Assembly: GCA_002415135.1 (NCBI GenBank)
Contig: DIBY01000022.1
Coordinates: 62,001 to 126,000, forward strand
Length of the DNA stretch: 64,000 bases
Direction: 5' to 3'
From: Flavobacteriales bacterium UBA5040
Lineage (GTDB): Bacteria > Bacteroidota > Bacteroidia > Flavobacteriales > Weeksellaceae
The position numbers and the translations under genes were made by a program. Position 1 is the first letter of the stretch. Every line of letters starts with the position of its first letter. The notes under the pieces were generated by a model. That model was not told the origin of the DNA, made no database searches, and saw nothing but the letters and a program-made list of their open reading frames with translations. Positions 34,102-42,108 of this stretch are shown one piece after another.

Positions 34102-34890
34102 TTAATCCAGTTTGTTATATTTCCGCATCAAATTTTCGTAAAAGTTTTGAGGAAGCATCCATTTTAAAGGAACTCCAATTCGCTGCCCAAATTTTGCAAA
34201 ATAAAAATGAGCTTTCCAGGTTTTCTTTTCCAATAATTTTTCAATGTATTCCGCAACTTCCAGAGGTTCAGTTCCTTCATCCACATGAGAATTCATTAAG
34301 CCGTACACTTTATCAAAGATTTTTTGATAGGGTTCTGAAACTTTGGTTTTAACCCGGTTTTCAGCAATATTGGTTTTAATATCACCTAAATGCAAGGCAC
34401 AAACTTGAATATTCCAGGGAGAAACTTCGTAGCGAATTGCTTCCGTCACTTTATCAACTGCTGCCTTTGAAGCGGAATAAAATCCACGAAACGGAAGTCC
34501 CATTTCACTTCCAATACTGGAAACGTTAATGATTTTACCCGTCTTTTGCTCGCGCATGGTTGGTAAAACGGCAGTCATCATTTGAACAGAACCCACTACA
34601 TTTAAATTAAATAATTTCAGGATTTCTTCTTGAGTAGAGTCTTCCACCGCGCCAACCATTCCCATGCCGGCATTATTGATCAGTACGTCGATTCTTGTTT
34701 CAGTTTTTAAAACTTCAGTAATCGCATTTTGAACTTGAGTGTTATCGGTGATGTCGGTCGGAATCGTTTTAAAGTAATTAGATTCTATATTTTTACGGCT
34801 TAACCCAAAAACGGTGTGCCCTTTTTTACCGAGATATTCAGCCAGCGTAAAGCCAATTCCGGCAGAAGTTCCGGTGATAAGTATTGTCAT
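34102..34890 (-). CDS. Short-chain dehydrogenase/reductase
   Basis: NAD(P)-dependent oxidoreductase of 262 residues with a classical SDR layout: cofactor loop TGTSAGIG (residues 7-14), NNAGMG (about residues 75-80), catalytic Ser in NVSSIGS (about 126) and the YSASK pair (Tyr and Lys, about 141-145). An R-K pair (SRKN, about 35-38) after the second strand suggests NADP preference. The substrate is unknown. It is the last gene of a minus-strand run that begins with the MazG-like gene, 37 nt after the acid phosphatase gene. Confidence 0.92.
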   Translation of the reverse strand: MTILITGTSAGIGFTLAEYLGKKGHTVFGLSRKNIESNYFKTIPTDITDNTQVQNAITEVLKTETRIDVLINNAGMGMVGAVEDSTQEEILKLFNLNVVGSVQMMTAVLPTMREQKTGKIINVSSIGSEMGLPFRGFYSASKAAVDKVTEAIRYEVSPWNIQVCALHLGDIKTNIAENRVKTKVSEPYQKIFDKVYGLMNSHVDEGTEPLEVAEYIEKLLEKKTWKAHFYFAKFGQRIGVPLKWMLPQNFYENLMRKYNKLD

Positions 34891-34927
34891 GTGTTTTTAA
34901 AGTAATTTTTTTCTTTATAAAATTGAA

Positions 34928-35758
34928 TTAGTATCCGCGCAAATTTCTCAAAAAAACTTGATCTTTTTCCGTTGATGTTGATTGATTGTTATATCCTTCC
35001 AAAGCCGATTCCCAATCTCCATACCCTGAATTTGGCAGCATTATAAAGCGTTTTCCAAACTCCGCAGCATTTCGGTCAACCAAATCATTGCGTTCTGCTT
35101 GTGGTTTCTTAGTGAATATTTTCGAAAAATCTGCCAAATTATCGCCCATGTAGATAATGACCTCATAATTTTTCAGAACCTCTAATCGCCGGGCTTCTTT
35201 ATCAGAAGAGGTTCCTTTCAACATTAAATGTTCGTTATCTGCATTTGGAAATCCTAAATCTTTTAAATTTTTAAGGGTTCCAATTCGGTCGTTTTCATCC
35301 CGGTTAGAAATGTAAAAAACCAGTATCTTTTTTGAAGCAGCGTAATTAAAGAAGTTCAGGGAACCAGGATATGCTTTTGCTTCCCCTTTTGAAGTCCAAT
35401 TCATCCAGCTTTTTGTATCAAACGTATTTCCCTTTTCCGCTTCTGTCACGGCATACGGAGAATTATCTAAGAAAGTTTCGTCGATATCTGTAATAATTGC
35501 TAAAGGTTTTTTGGATGGGTTTTTCAAATTTTCATCAACTCTAATTTGGGCAAGGTTATACGCCTGATAGCACAAAGCGCGAAACTCACCAGCATTTTGT
35601 TGCCAGACTGCCGAATATACTTTTCCATTTAAAGCAATATTATGAAGCGGTTGCGTAGAGTTTGTCGCAGATTGATCAGGTAAAGTATTGATAGAAACTT
35701 TGCATGAAGTCAAAACGATCATTAAAAATGAGAGTGCTGTAATTTTGAAAGTTTTCAT
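34928..35758 (-). CDS. Acid phosphatase/5'-nucleotidase, e(P4)-type lipoprotein
   Basis: Outer-membrane lipoprotein phosphatase of 276 residues. The lipobox LTSC puts the modified cysteine at residue 19. The DDDD/HAD signature is ITDIDETFLDNSPY (about residues 92-105), with a second acidic motif in IYMGDNLADF (about residue 203), and SNRDENDR in between. The class includes the P4 nucleotidase that dephosphorylates NMN and nucleotides at the cell surface, feeding nucleoside or NAD salvage. The gene lies 40 nt after aroA. Substrate in this organism is inferred from the family. Confidence 0.9.
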   Translation of the reverse strand: MKTFKITALSFLMIVLTSCKVSINTLPDQSATNSTQPLHNIALNGKVYSAVWQQNAGEFRALCYQAYNLAQIRVDENLKNPSKKPLAIITDIDETFLDNSPYAVTEAEKGNTFDTKSWMNWTSKGEAKAYPGSLNFFNYAASKKILVFYISNRDENDRIGTLKNLKDLGFPNADNEHLMLKGTSSDKEARRLEVLKNYEVIIYMGDNLADFSKIFTKKPQAERNDLVDRNAAEFGKRFIMLPNSGYGDWESALEGYNNQSTSTEKDQVFLRNLRGY

Positions 35759-35798
35759 TTTTTTAGAGATTTTTATTCAAAGTTTATTTGAATTTGTT

Positions 35799-37037
35799 TC
35801 AAAGAATGGGTTCTGTAACAGTTTGAAAATCATCCCAAAACCGCGGATAGGATTTTTCAACCACATTTTTATTCTCAATCGTTAATGCTTTGATCAGGCA
35901 AAACGGCGCAAAGCTCATGGCCATTCGGTGATCGTCATACGTTTCGATAGAAGTGTTTTCATTCGGCTCAAAGAACTTGGTCGAATAAATAGTCTCGTCT
36001 GTAATTTCAGCAATACAGCCGATTTTGAAAAGCTCGTTTTTTAGCGCAACTAAGCGATCTGTTTCTTTTACTTTTAAAGTCGATAATCCCGTAATGTTAA
36101 ATGGAATTTGTAAAGCGGTTGCCGTTACACAAAGCGTTTGAGCAATATCTGGACAATCGTTCATGTCCAAAGAAATCATTTCCGGAAAAACGAAAGTGCT
36201 TTCCGGCATTAATGAAATTTTACTTTCAGATCCTTGTGAAATGGTATTGACTCCAAAGAAATTCCAATAGATTTCCTTGATGGCCGAATCACCCTGAAGA
36301 GAGTGCGGACGGAAACTTTTAAGATTGATTGATTTTCTGCCAATCGCTGCCAAAGAATAAAAATAAGACGCCGAACTCCAGTCGCTTTCTGCCACGCATT
36401 TGGTGATTTGCGAGCTTTTATCAGTTTGGATATTCGGAAATATCCTAATCGTTTGATCGTCCCATTGTGTAGAAATCCCGATTCTTTTCAAAAGTCTTAA
36501 AGTCATTTCTAAGTAAGGACGTGAGGTGATTTTTCCAACCAAATTAATCTGTAGGCCGTTTTCGAGTTTCGCGCCGATCAACATTAAAGAAGATATAAAC
36601 TGGCTCGAAATATTCGCCGGAATCACGACTTTACTTTTAACGATTTTTTTTCCAACAATTTTCAACGGCGGAAAACCCTCTTTTTCAACATAAGAAATAT
36701 CAGCTCCTAAATCCCGTAAAGCATCCACTAAATATTGAATCGGTCTTTGTTTCATTCGGTCAGAGCCAGTTAGAATCGTAGTTTTTCCATCCTGAATTGA
36801 TAGGTAAGAAGTTAGAAATCTCATTGCAGTTCCCGCATGATGAATGTCGATAACGTCTGAATCACTTTCCAAAGCTTTTTGCAAAAGTTGCGTGTCCTGA
36901 GAATTCGACAGATTCTCGATGATCAGATTTTCAAAAAGAGCGCTTAAAATCAAAAGACGATTCGAAATACTTTTCGAACCGCTTATCTCAATGGTCTCAT
37001 TGTCTTTTAAGGTTGATTTTTCCAGCCTCATTTTCAT
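35799..37037 (-). CDS. aroA: 3-phosphoshikimate 1-carboxyvinyltransferase (EPSP synthase)
   Basis: Joins phosphoenolpyruvate and shikimate-3-phosphate, the sixth step of the shikimate pathway. The protein has 412 residues, slightly shorter than E. coli AroA. The S3P site GSKSISNR (residues 20-27), the AGTAMRFLTSYLS loop (about 66-78), SSQFISSLM and the C-terminal DDHRMAMSFAP (about 379-389) are all recognisable. The PEP loop near residues 66-70 reads HAGTAMRFL instead of the usual NAGTAMRPL, with Phe at the position often Pro. It follows the MazG-like gene by 10 nt and so is probably co-transcribed. Confidence 0.94.
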   Translation of the reverse strand: MKMRLEKSTLKDNETIEISGSKSISNRLLILSALFENLIIENLSNSQDTQLLQKALESDSDVIDIHHAGTAMRFLTSYLSIQDGKTTILTGSDRMKQRPIQYLVDALRDLGADISYVEKEGFPPLKIVGKKIVKSKVVIPANISSQFISSLMLIGAKLENGLQINLVGKITSRPYLEMTLRLLKRIGISTQWDDQTIRIFPNIQTDKSSQITKCVAESDWSSASYFYSLAAIGRKSINLKSFRPHSLQGDSAIKEIYWNFFGVNTISQGSESKISLMPESTFVFPEMISLDMNDCPDIAQTLCVTATALQIPFNITGLSTLKVKETDRLVALKNELFKIGCIAEITDETIYSTKFFEPNENTSIETYDDHRMAMSFAPFCLIKALTIENKNVVEKSYPRFWDDFQTVTEPIL

Positions 37038-37047
37038 ATATTTTTTC

Positions 37048-37374
37048 TTATCTCAATTTCTCGTTATGCTGATGGCGGTCTTTGTCGCGGTCAGTTTTTA
37101 CTTTCATTTTTCGGTCAAACGCTTCCTGCAAGTTGGTTCCGGTTTGATTGGCCAAACATAAAGTCACGAATAAAACATCAGCCAATTCCTCACCAAGATC
37201 TTTCGTTTTGTCTGATTCTTTTTCACTTTGCTCCCCATATCTTCGGGCAATAATTCGGGCAACTTCGCCAACTTCCTCCGTGAGCATCGCCATATTGGTG
37301 AGTTCGTTAAAATACCGAACACCTATATTTTTAATCCATTCATCAACCTCTCGTTGAAGTTTTGTGATTTCCAT
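37048..37374 (-). CDS. MazG-like nucleotide pyrophosphohydrolase
   Basis: All-alpha NTP pyrophosphatase of 108 residues, likely a house-cleaning enzyme for non-canonical or damaged nucleotides. Metal-binding acidic motifs are visible in LTEEVGEVARII (about residues 31-42) and DLGEELADVLFVTLCLAN (about 59-76). The ATG at 37374 (MEITKLQREVDEW) was chosen because the longer frame from 37443 runs through a 28-nt dispersed motif and gives residues unlike the family. It is the first gene of the run with aroA, the phosphatase and the SDR. The repeat directly upstream may supply or displace its promoter. Confidence 0.88.
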   Translation of the reverse strand: MEITKLQREVDEWIKNIGVRYFNELTNMAMLTEEVGEVARIIARRYGEQSEKESDKTKDLGEELADVLFVTLCLANQTGTNLQEAFDRKMKVKTDRDKDRHQHNEKLR

Positions 37375-37387
37375 AGTTCTATTATTT

Positions 37388-37535
37388 GGCAGATATTTGG
37401 CAAGGCCGAATCTTTTACCTTTTTGTATTATTTGGGGAGACAATTCCGCCTTCCACTATCGCTCTGCCTGTCGGCAGACAGGTTTTTTGCTCCTCGTTCC
37501 TCGTCGCAAAAAGAGCGCCGTTCAAGTCGGGCTGC
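37388..37535 (-). repeat. Dispersed repeat, copy C, with a 28-nt motif
   Basis: Reversed relative to copies A and B: the opening TCAAGTCGGGCTGC is at 37522-37535, the GGAAGGCGG end near 37446-37452, and the 28-nt motif (CTGCC...CGAATCTTT type) at 37388-37415. An internal hairpin CCTGTC / GACAGG with TTTTTT (37467-37488) looks like a terminator on the plus strand. The same two modules occur together at 32037-32222. Confidence 0.65.
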
Positions 37536-37580
37536 AGATTTGGATTTTATTAAAAGAGGATCAACTTTACAAGACCAGAT

Positions 37581-38966
37581 TTATTGATACGCTCCCATAC
37601 TTGGCGTTACTGTTCTCGACACTTTTACTATATCTAGTGGAACTGTGGCAGCTACGGCAACGTTTCCTTTTCCTTTGGCTGGCGAATCCTCTTTCAATCT
37701 CAAATTCATTTTTTGGGTAAAATAATTCTGAAATTTCGGATCTTGATTTTTAATCGAACCTGCATCTACATTGTAAGTTGCGCCACTTCCGTATTTCAAT
37801 AAGGAATTTTGGAAGGTGTAATTAAATGTTTGTCCAGCAGTTGGTTTAAAGAGAACAGCATTGTCACTATCGGTATAAATAATCGAGTTTTTAATATTCA
37901 AAGTCAAAGCACCTTGTTCAGTAGTAGTTCCATTGGTGTATTCGTTGGTTGCGTACAATCCAAGTCCAGGTAATGCAGAATTCAGATTCCAGTAATTGGC
38001 CAAAGTAGAGTGGATGATGTTATAAGTTCCACCTTTAAAGATCCCAAAATTAGCTTCACCAGAATTATTCATCACCAAATTTTTAGCAGTAACATTGGAG
38101 TTAATTGCCAAAATCCCAAATTCCTGATGCGTGTGGAAAATTGAATTATCAATACTTGCCGTCGTTTGATTCATTTCTAAACCAACCGTTCCACCAAACA
38201 CTTTCGCATAATTCATATTCAAGGTAGAGTTCGTATCCATTGAAATTCCCTGCCAGTTTTTAGGAATCGTGTCGTATCGGGTATCATTACGATCTCCACG
38301 GAAAATAACTTCTTCACCCAAATCACCATTAACGTTCAGCTTTCCATTTTTTCTAATTTTCAATCCACTGTTTTTATGGAAATAAATTTTTGTTCCCTTT
38401 TGAATATCCAGCGTTTTTCCGGCTTCAACAGTAAGATTACCAAAAATAATTTTCGCTTTGTTGTTCGTCCAGGTCGTATTTGACGTCAGAATATTTGGAT
38501 TTGTTTTGCTTTCAATATAAAACTCAGCGTCCTGAACTACCGAGAATAAGGTCACATGTTGACTTCCTGCTGGCGTTTGAAACTGAATGCGATCTTCCGC
38601 AATCGCTTCTGTAGCGTTGGCAATCGGTGCAATTTCTACGAATATGTAAAGACTGTCTTTTTTTCTCAATGGAATATCGGTAAAATCAGTACCAGCTTTT
38701 CCGTCAACATTAATTCGATACAAAGAACTCGCTCCCTTTTCAAGTGCAATTTTTGGAATCATCACGTCTTTATCCTCGTTGTTGTAAATTTTTACAGCGT
38801 AAGTTTCTGAACGAACTTGATTGTAAACAGTATCCAGGAAAAGGGTGTCTTGCGAAAAGCGCAATAATTCCGACGGGCTTTCAAAGTTGATATCGTCTCT
38901 ATTACAGCTGATTGCTGTTAAAAGAATCCAAAAAGAGAAAGCAAGAATGAGTTTAAATTTGTTCAT
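37581..38966 (-). CDS. Lipoprotein with right-handed beta-helix
   Basis: Surface or periplasmic lipoprotein of 461 residues. The lipobox LTAISC sets the lipidated Cys near residue 21. Residues about 22-160 form a beta-rich domain with a DTVYNQVRSETYAVKIYNNEDKDVMIPKI segment resembling Ig-like anchors of Bacteroidota. From about residue 165 there are repeating short strands (GNLTVEAGKTLDIQKGTKIYFHKNSGLKIRKNGKLNVNGDLGEEVIFRGDR) typical of parallel beta-helices, ending with SMGAYQ. No catalytic residues identified. The ATG at 38966 is chosen because the -7 box TAAATTTG (38991-38998) covers the earlier ATG at 38993. Confidence 0.8.
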   Translation of the reverse strand: MNKFKLILAFSFWILLTAISCNRDDINFESPSELLRFSQDTLFLDTVYNQVRSETYAVKIYNNEDKDVMIPKIALEKGASSLYRINVDGKAGTDFTDIPLRKKDSLYIFVEIAPIANATEAIAEDRIQFQTPAGSQHVTLFSVVQDAEFYIESKTNPNILTSNTTWTNNKAKIIFGNLTVEAGKTLDIQKGTKIYFHKNSGLKIRKNGKLNVNGDLGEEVIFRGDRNDTRYDTIPKNWQGISMDTNSTLNMNYAKVFGGTVGLEMNQTTASIDNSIFHTHQEFGILAINSNVTAKNLVMNNSGEANFGIFKGGTYNIIHSTLANYWNLNSALPGLGLYATNEYTNGTTTEQGALTLNIKNSIIYTDSDNAVLFKPTAGQTFNYTFQNSLLKYGSGATYNVDAGSIKNQDPKFQNYFTQKMNLRLKEDSPAKGKGNVAVAATVPLDIVKVSRTVTPSMGAYQ

Positions 38967-38990
38967 TGAGTTAGAAATAGATGTAGGTTT

Positions 38991-38998
38991 CAAATTTA
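38991..38998 (-). promoter_or_regulatory. Putative -7 box of the beta-helix lipoprotein gene
   Basis: TAAATTTG on the minus strand, an exact consensus match, 24 nt before the ATG at 38966. Confidence 0.45.
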
Positions 38999-39044
38999 AT
39001 TAAAAATGTTGAACATAAAAATTATTAATTTAGTTGAGATAGTA

Positions 39045-39075
39045 TTTGGAGATTAGAAAAATAATTGTACTTTTG
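39045..39075 (+). promoter_or_regulatory. Promoter of rpmE2
   Basis: TTTG (39045-39048), 19 bp, then TACTTTTG (39068-39075). Both boxes and the spacing fit the flavobacterial sigma-A consensus, making this one of the clearest promoters in the window. A leader of about 70 nt follows. Confidence 0.7.
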
Positions 39076-39150
39076 CGGTCTAAAATTTAGCAGAGAAATA
39101 CCATTACTATTTCGAAAGCAAAGCTTTAATTATTAATAATAAAATAAGTT

Positions 39151-39402
39151 ATGAAAAACGGAATCCACCCAGAAAATTATAGACTTGTTGTTTTCAAAGA
39201 TATGAGTAACGACGAGATGTTTCTTTGCAAATCTACTGCAGATACCAAAGACACAATTGATTATGAAGGATCAACTTACCCATTAATCAAAATGGAAATC
39301 TCTTCAACTTCTCACCCTTTCTATACCGGAAAAGTGAAATTAGTTGATACCGCAGGTAGAGTTGATAAATTCATGAACAAATACAAGAAATTCTCAAAGT
39401 AA
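39151..39402 (+). CDS. rpmE2: 50S ribosomal protein L31 type B
   Basis: Ribosomal protein of 83 residues. The start MKNGIHPENYRLVVFKDMSNDEMFLCKSTA and the ending STSHPFYTGKVKLVDTAGRVDKFMNKYKKF are the L31 pattern. Only one cysteine is present, so it lacks the zinc-binding CxxC pair and is the C-minus (type B) form. It has a strong promoter and its own terminator and stands alone between divergent and repeat DNA. Confidence 0.97.
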   Translation: MKNGIHPENYRLVVFKDMSNDEMFLCKSTADTKDTIDYEGSTYPLIKMEISSTSHPFYTGKVKLVDTAGRVDKFMNKYKKFSK

Positions 39403-39424
39403 TTTTTGAATTTTAACGATAATT

Positions 39425-39458
39425 AAAGTCTTTCAATTTTTTTTGAAAGACTTTTTTT
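39425..39458 (+). terminator. Terminator of rpmE2
   Basis: Perfect 12-bp stem AAAGTCTTTCAA / TTGAAAGACTTT with a T6 loop and a T-rich tail. Confidence 0.85.
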
Positions 39459-39509
39459 ATTGTAAATTTGTTTGGGCATGTCGAAAGCGATTAAGTATCA
39501 AAAATTTTA

Positions 39510-39654
39510 AACCACAAAGTCACAAAGGTTTAAATGATGAAAAGTTTAAAATCTCATCTTTTAAAAGATAACAAAGTTTTGAAAATCTATAGATTTTCAT
39601 TTTGTGAACTTTTATTAATTCATCTATAAAGCACTTTTTTGTGACTTTGTGGTT
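39510..39654. repeat. 145-bp inverted-repeat element without genes (MITE-like)
   Basis: Perfect 17-bp ends AACCACAAAGTCACAAA (39510-39526) and the reverse complement (39638-39654). The centre contains a perfect palindrome, GAAAATCTATAGATTTTC (39581-39598). Together with the elements at 18526 and 21656 this makes a family with ACC(A/G)CAAA-type ends. It occupies most of the gap between rpmE2 and the GlmU-like gene; the remaining bases show nothing recognisable. Confidence 0.6.
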
Positions 39655-39721
39655 GAAAAAAATAAGTACTTCATGTGGTAACAATTATTATATATTATTT
39701 ATCAATCATCAATTATAACCT

Positions 39722-40882
39722 ATGCAACTCGTATTTTCAGATGCCCAGTTTTGGGAAGATTTCTTACCACTCACATTTACAAGACCTGTCGCAGAAATGC
39801 GTTGCGGAATTTTGACCTTCTCAGAAAGATGGCAGAAATTGTTAGATTCTTCAGAGGTTTCCTCTCTCACCGAAGATTATCTGCAGGAAAAATTTAAAAA
39901 ATACGAGCTCAAGGAAAGTCTGTTTATTGTTCCCAATTTTTTGCCGAGCGAGAATCTTTTAAATCAAATTAAAGATTTGCAGTTAGGAGAAGCTTTGGTT
40001 TACAAAGATGAATTACTCGCGGTAAGAATCAATATGGAAAATTTCTCTTTAAATCAGATCAGTAAAATGACTGATATTGAAGAAGACGTTTTGTTTTTTA
40101 AGCAGCCAACTGATCTGTTTACCTACAATGAAAAGGCAATCGATTTCGATTTTGAATTGCTTACAAACGGAAGAACTTCTGCAGAACTTTCTTCAACCAA
40201 TGGTTTTCTGGGAGACGCCAAAGATCTATTTATTGAAGAAGGAGCCGAAATTGAGTTTTCAACCTTAAATACAAAAACTGGGAAAATCTATATCGGAAAA
40301 AATGCCGAAGTGATGGAGGGTTGTAATCTTCGTGGTCCAATTGCGCTTTGCAATAATTCGAAATTTAATTTAGGTTCCAAGATTTATGGCGCGACGACCG
40401 TTGGTCCGCATTGTAAAGTTGGTGGAGAAGTGAATAACATCGTCATTTTCGGCTACACCAATAAAGGTCATGACGGATTTATAGGAAATTCTGTGATCGG
40501 CGAATGGTGTAATATCGGTGCAGATACCAATTCTTCTAATCTGAAAAATAATTACGCGATTGTAAAATTGTGGAATTATAAAGCCGAAAAATTTGTGAGT
40601 ACAGGATTACAATTTGCTGGTTTAATTATGGGTGATCATTCTAAGGCAGCCATCAACACGCAATTTAATACCGGAACCGTTGTAGGAGTTGCCGCCAATA
40701 TTTTCAAAAGCGGATTTCCTCCCAACTTGATCGATAGTTTTTCGTGGGGTGGAATGAAAGGTGACGAAAAATTCAAATTAGAAAAAGCCTATGAAGTCGC
40801 AGAATTAGCGATGGCAAGAAGAAAGGTTCCTTTTACCGAAGTTGATCAGAATATTTTGAAAACAATTTACGAGAATTATTAA
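39722..40882 (+). CDS. GlmU-like putative sugar nucleotidyltransferase
   Basis: Protein of 386 residues of the Bacteroidota GlmU-like family. The N-terminal half begins QLVFSDAQFWEDFLPLTFTRPVAEMRCGILTFSERW, a degenerate nucleotidyltransferase fold. From about residue 180 the left-handed beta-helix acyltransferase part is clear: IEEGAEIEF, GKIYIGKNAEVMEGCNLRGPIALCNNSKFNLGSKIYGATTVGPHCKVGGEVNNIVIFGYTNKGHDGFIGNSVIGEWCNIGADT. Such proteins may make UDP-GlcNAc-type precursors or another nucleotide sugar. Substrate not determined. Ends at its own terminator. Confidence 0.83.
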   Translation: MQLVFSDAQFWEDFLPLTFTRPVAEMRCGILTFSERWQKLLDSSEVSSLTEDYLQEKFKKYELKESLFIVPNFLPSENLLNQIKDLQLGEALVYKDELLAVRINMENFSLNQISKMTDIEEDVLFFKQPTDLFTYNEKAIDFDFELLTNGRTSAELSSTNGFLGDAKDLFIEEGAEIEFSTLNTKTGKIYIGKNAEVMEGCNLRGPIALCNNSKFNLGSKIYGATTVGPHCKVGGEVNNIVIFGYTNKGHDGFIGNSVIGEWCNIGADTNSSNLKNNYAIVKLWNYKAEKFVSTGLQFAGLIMGDHSKAAINTQFNTGTVVGVAANIFKSGFPPNLIDSFSWGGMKGDEKFKLEKAYEVAELAMARRKVPFTEVDQNILKTIYENY

Positions 40883-40898
40883 CTTCGATTTTAAATAC

Positions 40899-40930
40899 AA
40901 AAGCCAACTTTTAGCGAAGTTGGCTTTTCG
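40899..40930 (+). terminator. Terminator after the GlmU-like gene
   Basis: Perfect 12-bp stem AAAAGCCAACTT / AAGTTGGCTTTT with a 6-nt loop. Confidence 0.85.
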
Positions 40931-41007
40931 GTTTTAAAGAACCTATTTTCCCAATTAAAAGATAAAGTATAGATTTACATTATCAGACTGTTGCTAAAAT
41001 AAACTCC

Positions 41008-41976
41008 ATGAAAAAAATATTTATTCTCTATTTGATCATTTTTGGCTTTCTAAATGCGGTCAATGCGCAATCTGTGAAAGATATTGTAGGGGTTTATAGT
41101 TTGCGAGGTGGAACTCATTTTCTGAAACCAGATCAAACTTTTGTATTGGTTGGTTATGCTACTTTAATTACGGGAAAGTGGGAATTAAAAGAAAAAGGGT
41201 TAGTTTACTTTATACCCGATTACGAAAAAGAAAAATTTACGCTTTACGGACGGCATAACAAAAATGCTACTGACAGCTCGAAAATCATGCTTTCTTACGG
41301 CTTCTACGATGATGAAACCCTTCTGCATTTCGGACCTTTGAAAAAACCTGTCCCTGAATTTAAAAGAATTTTCAAACCTGGACATCGTCATATTTCCTTT
41401 CCTTATGTGTATCGTGCTAAAGGCAATTCCGATGAAATATCTTTTACTTATTTCCCCTACGAATATGATGGTAAAAGAAACGAAGAACCTGAGATCTATA
41501 CTTTTCAAAATAAAGAAAAATATAATGATTTCATTGGTTATTATTGGCGGGTTAAAAATGATAATCAACCGTTTTATTATCAATATAAAAATGATAGGCT
41601 TTATTCTGATGAAGATACTTACGGTGAAAAAAATGATTTAACAAATGCGCTCGAGGAAATAGAAGCAGATTTTAAAACATTAATTTCTGAATCAAATTCG
41701 ACAGATTTTTCACCGAAGAAAATGTATTCTACTCCTTTATATAACTCAATTGATATAAGTCCGGAAGAACTGCTATTAAACTATAAATTTAATGAGCAAA
41801 AGAATGCTTGGTTGAATATTCTAAATTATGAGCAAGATGAAGAGTTGGCGCCTGATTATGATTACAACATAACCAATATCTTATTTGAATATCAAAAAGT
41901 AGAAGATTTCAAAAAAATGAATAGCGTTATTAAAATTGACGAAGTGCCTATTTTCATTTCACCTTATGCAGATTAA
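41008..41976 (+). CDS. Secreted protein of unknown function
   Basis: Protein of 322 residues with a signal peptide (MKKIFILYLIIFGFLNAVNAQ, residues 1-21). The mature part opens with SVKDIVGVYSLRGGTHFLKPDQTFVLVGYATLITGKWELKEKGLVYFIPDY, a lipocalin-like beta pattern also seen in small Bacteroidota proteins that measure up a copy number of strands, but I cannot name a family. The rest is rich in Tyr, Phe, Asp and Glu with few conserved-looking motifs. A near-consensus -7 box TAGATTTA lies at 40970-40977. Function unknown. Confidence 0.72.
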   Translation: MKKIFILYLIIFGFLNAVNAQSVKDIVGVYSLRGGTHFLKPDQTFVLVGYATLITGKWELKEKGLVYFIPDYEKEKFTLYGRHNKNATDSSKIMLSYGFYDDETLLHFGPLKKPVPEFKRIFKPGHRHISFPYVYRAKGNSDEISFTYFPYEYDGKRNEEPEIYTFQNKEKYNDFIGYYWRVKNDNQPFYYQYKNDRLYSDEDTYGEKNDLTNALEEIEADFKTLISESNSTDFSPKKMYSTPLYNSIDISPEELLLNYKFNEQKNAWLNILNYEQDEELAPDYDYNITNILFEYQKVEDFKKMNSVIKIDEVPIFISPYAD

Positions 41977-42078
41977 GCTCAGTTTTCAAAGGAGAAGTTA
42001 TTAATTTTCACAATGTTGATTTTCCTAAAGTAATATTTATCATAGATTTTACTCATTCTAAATAGCAAAAATTTGCGT

Positions 42079-42086
42079 AAATTTGA
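42079..42086 (+). promoter_or_regulatory. Putative -7 box of the Mrp gene
   Basis: TAAATTTG, an exact TAnnTTTG match, about 22 nt before the Mrp ATG. Confidence 0.45.
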
Positions 42087-42108
42087 CACTCAATTTAGAT
42101 AAAAAATT

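Noticed and set aside
37364..37720. A 118-codon plus-strand frame between the MazG-like and lipoprotein genes
   Set aside because: It runs through dispersed repeat copy C and into the antisense of the lipoprotein gene. No coding signature.
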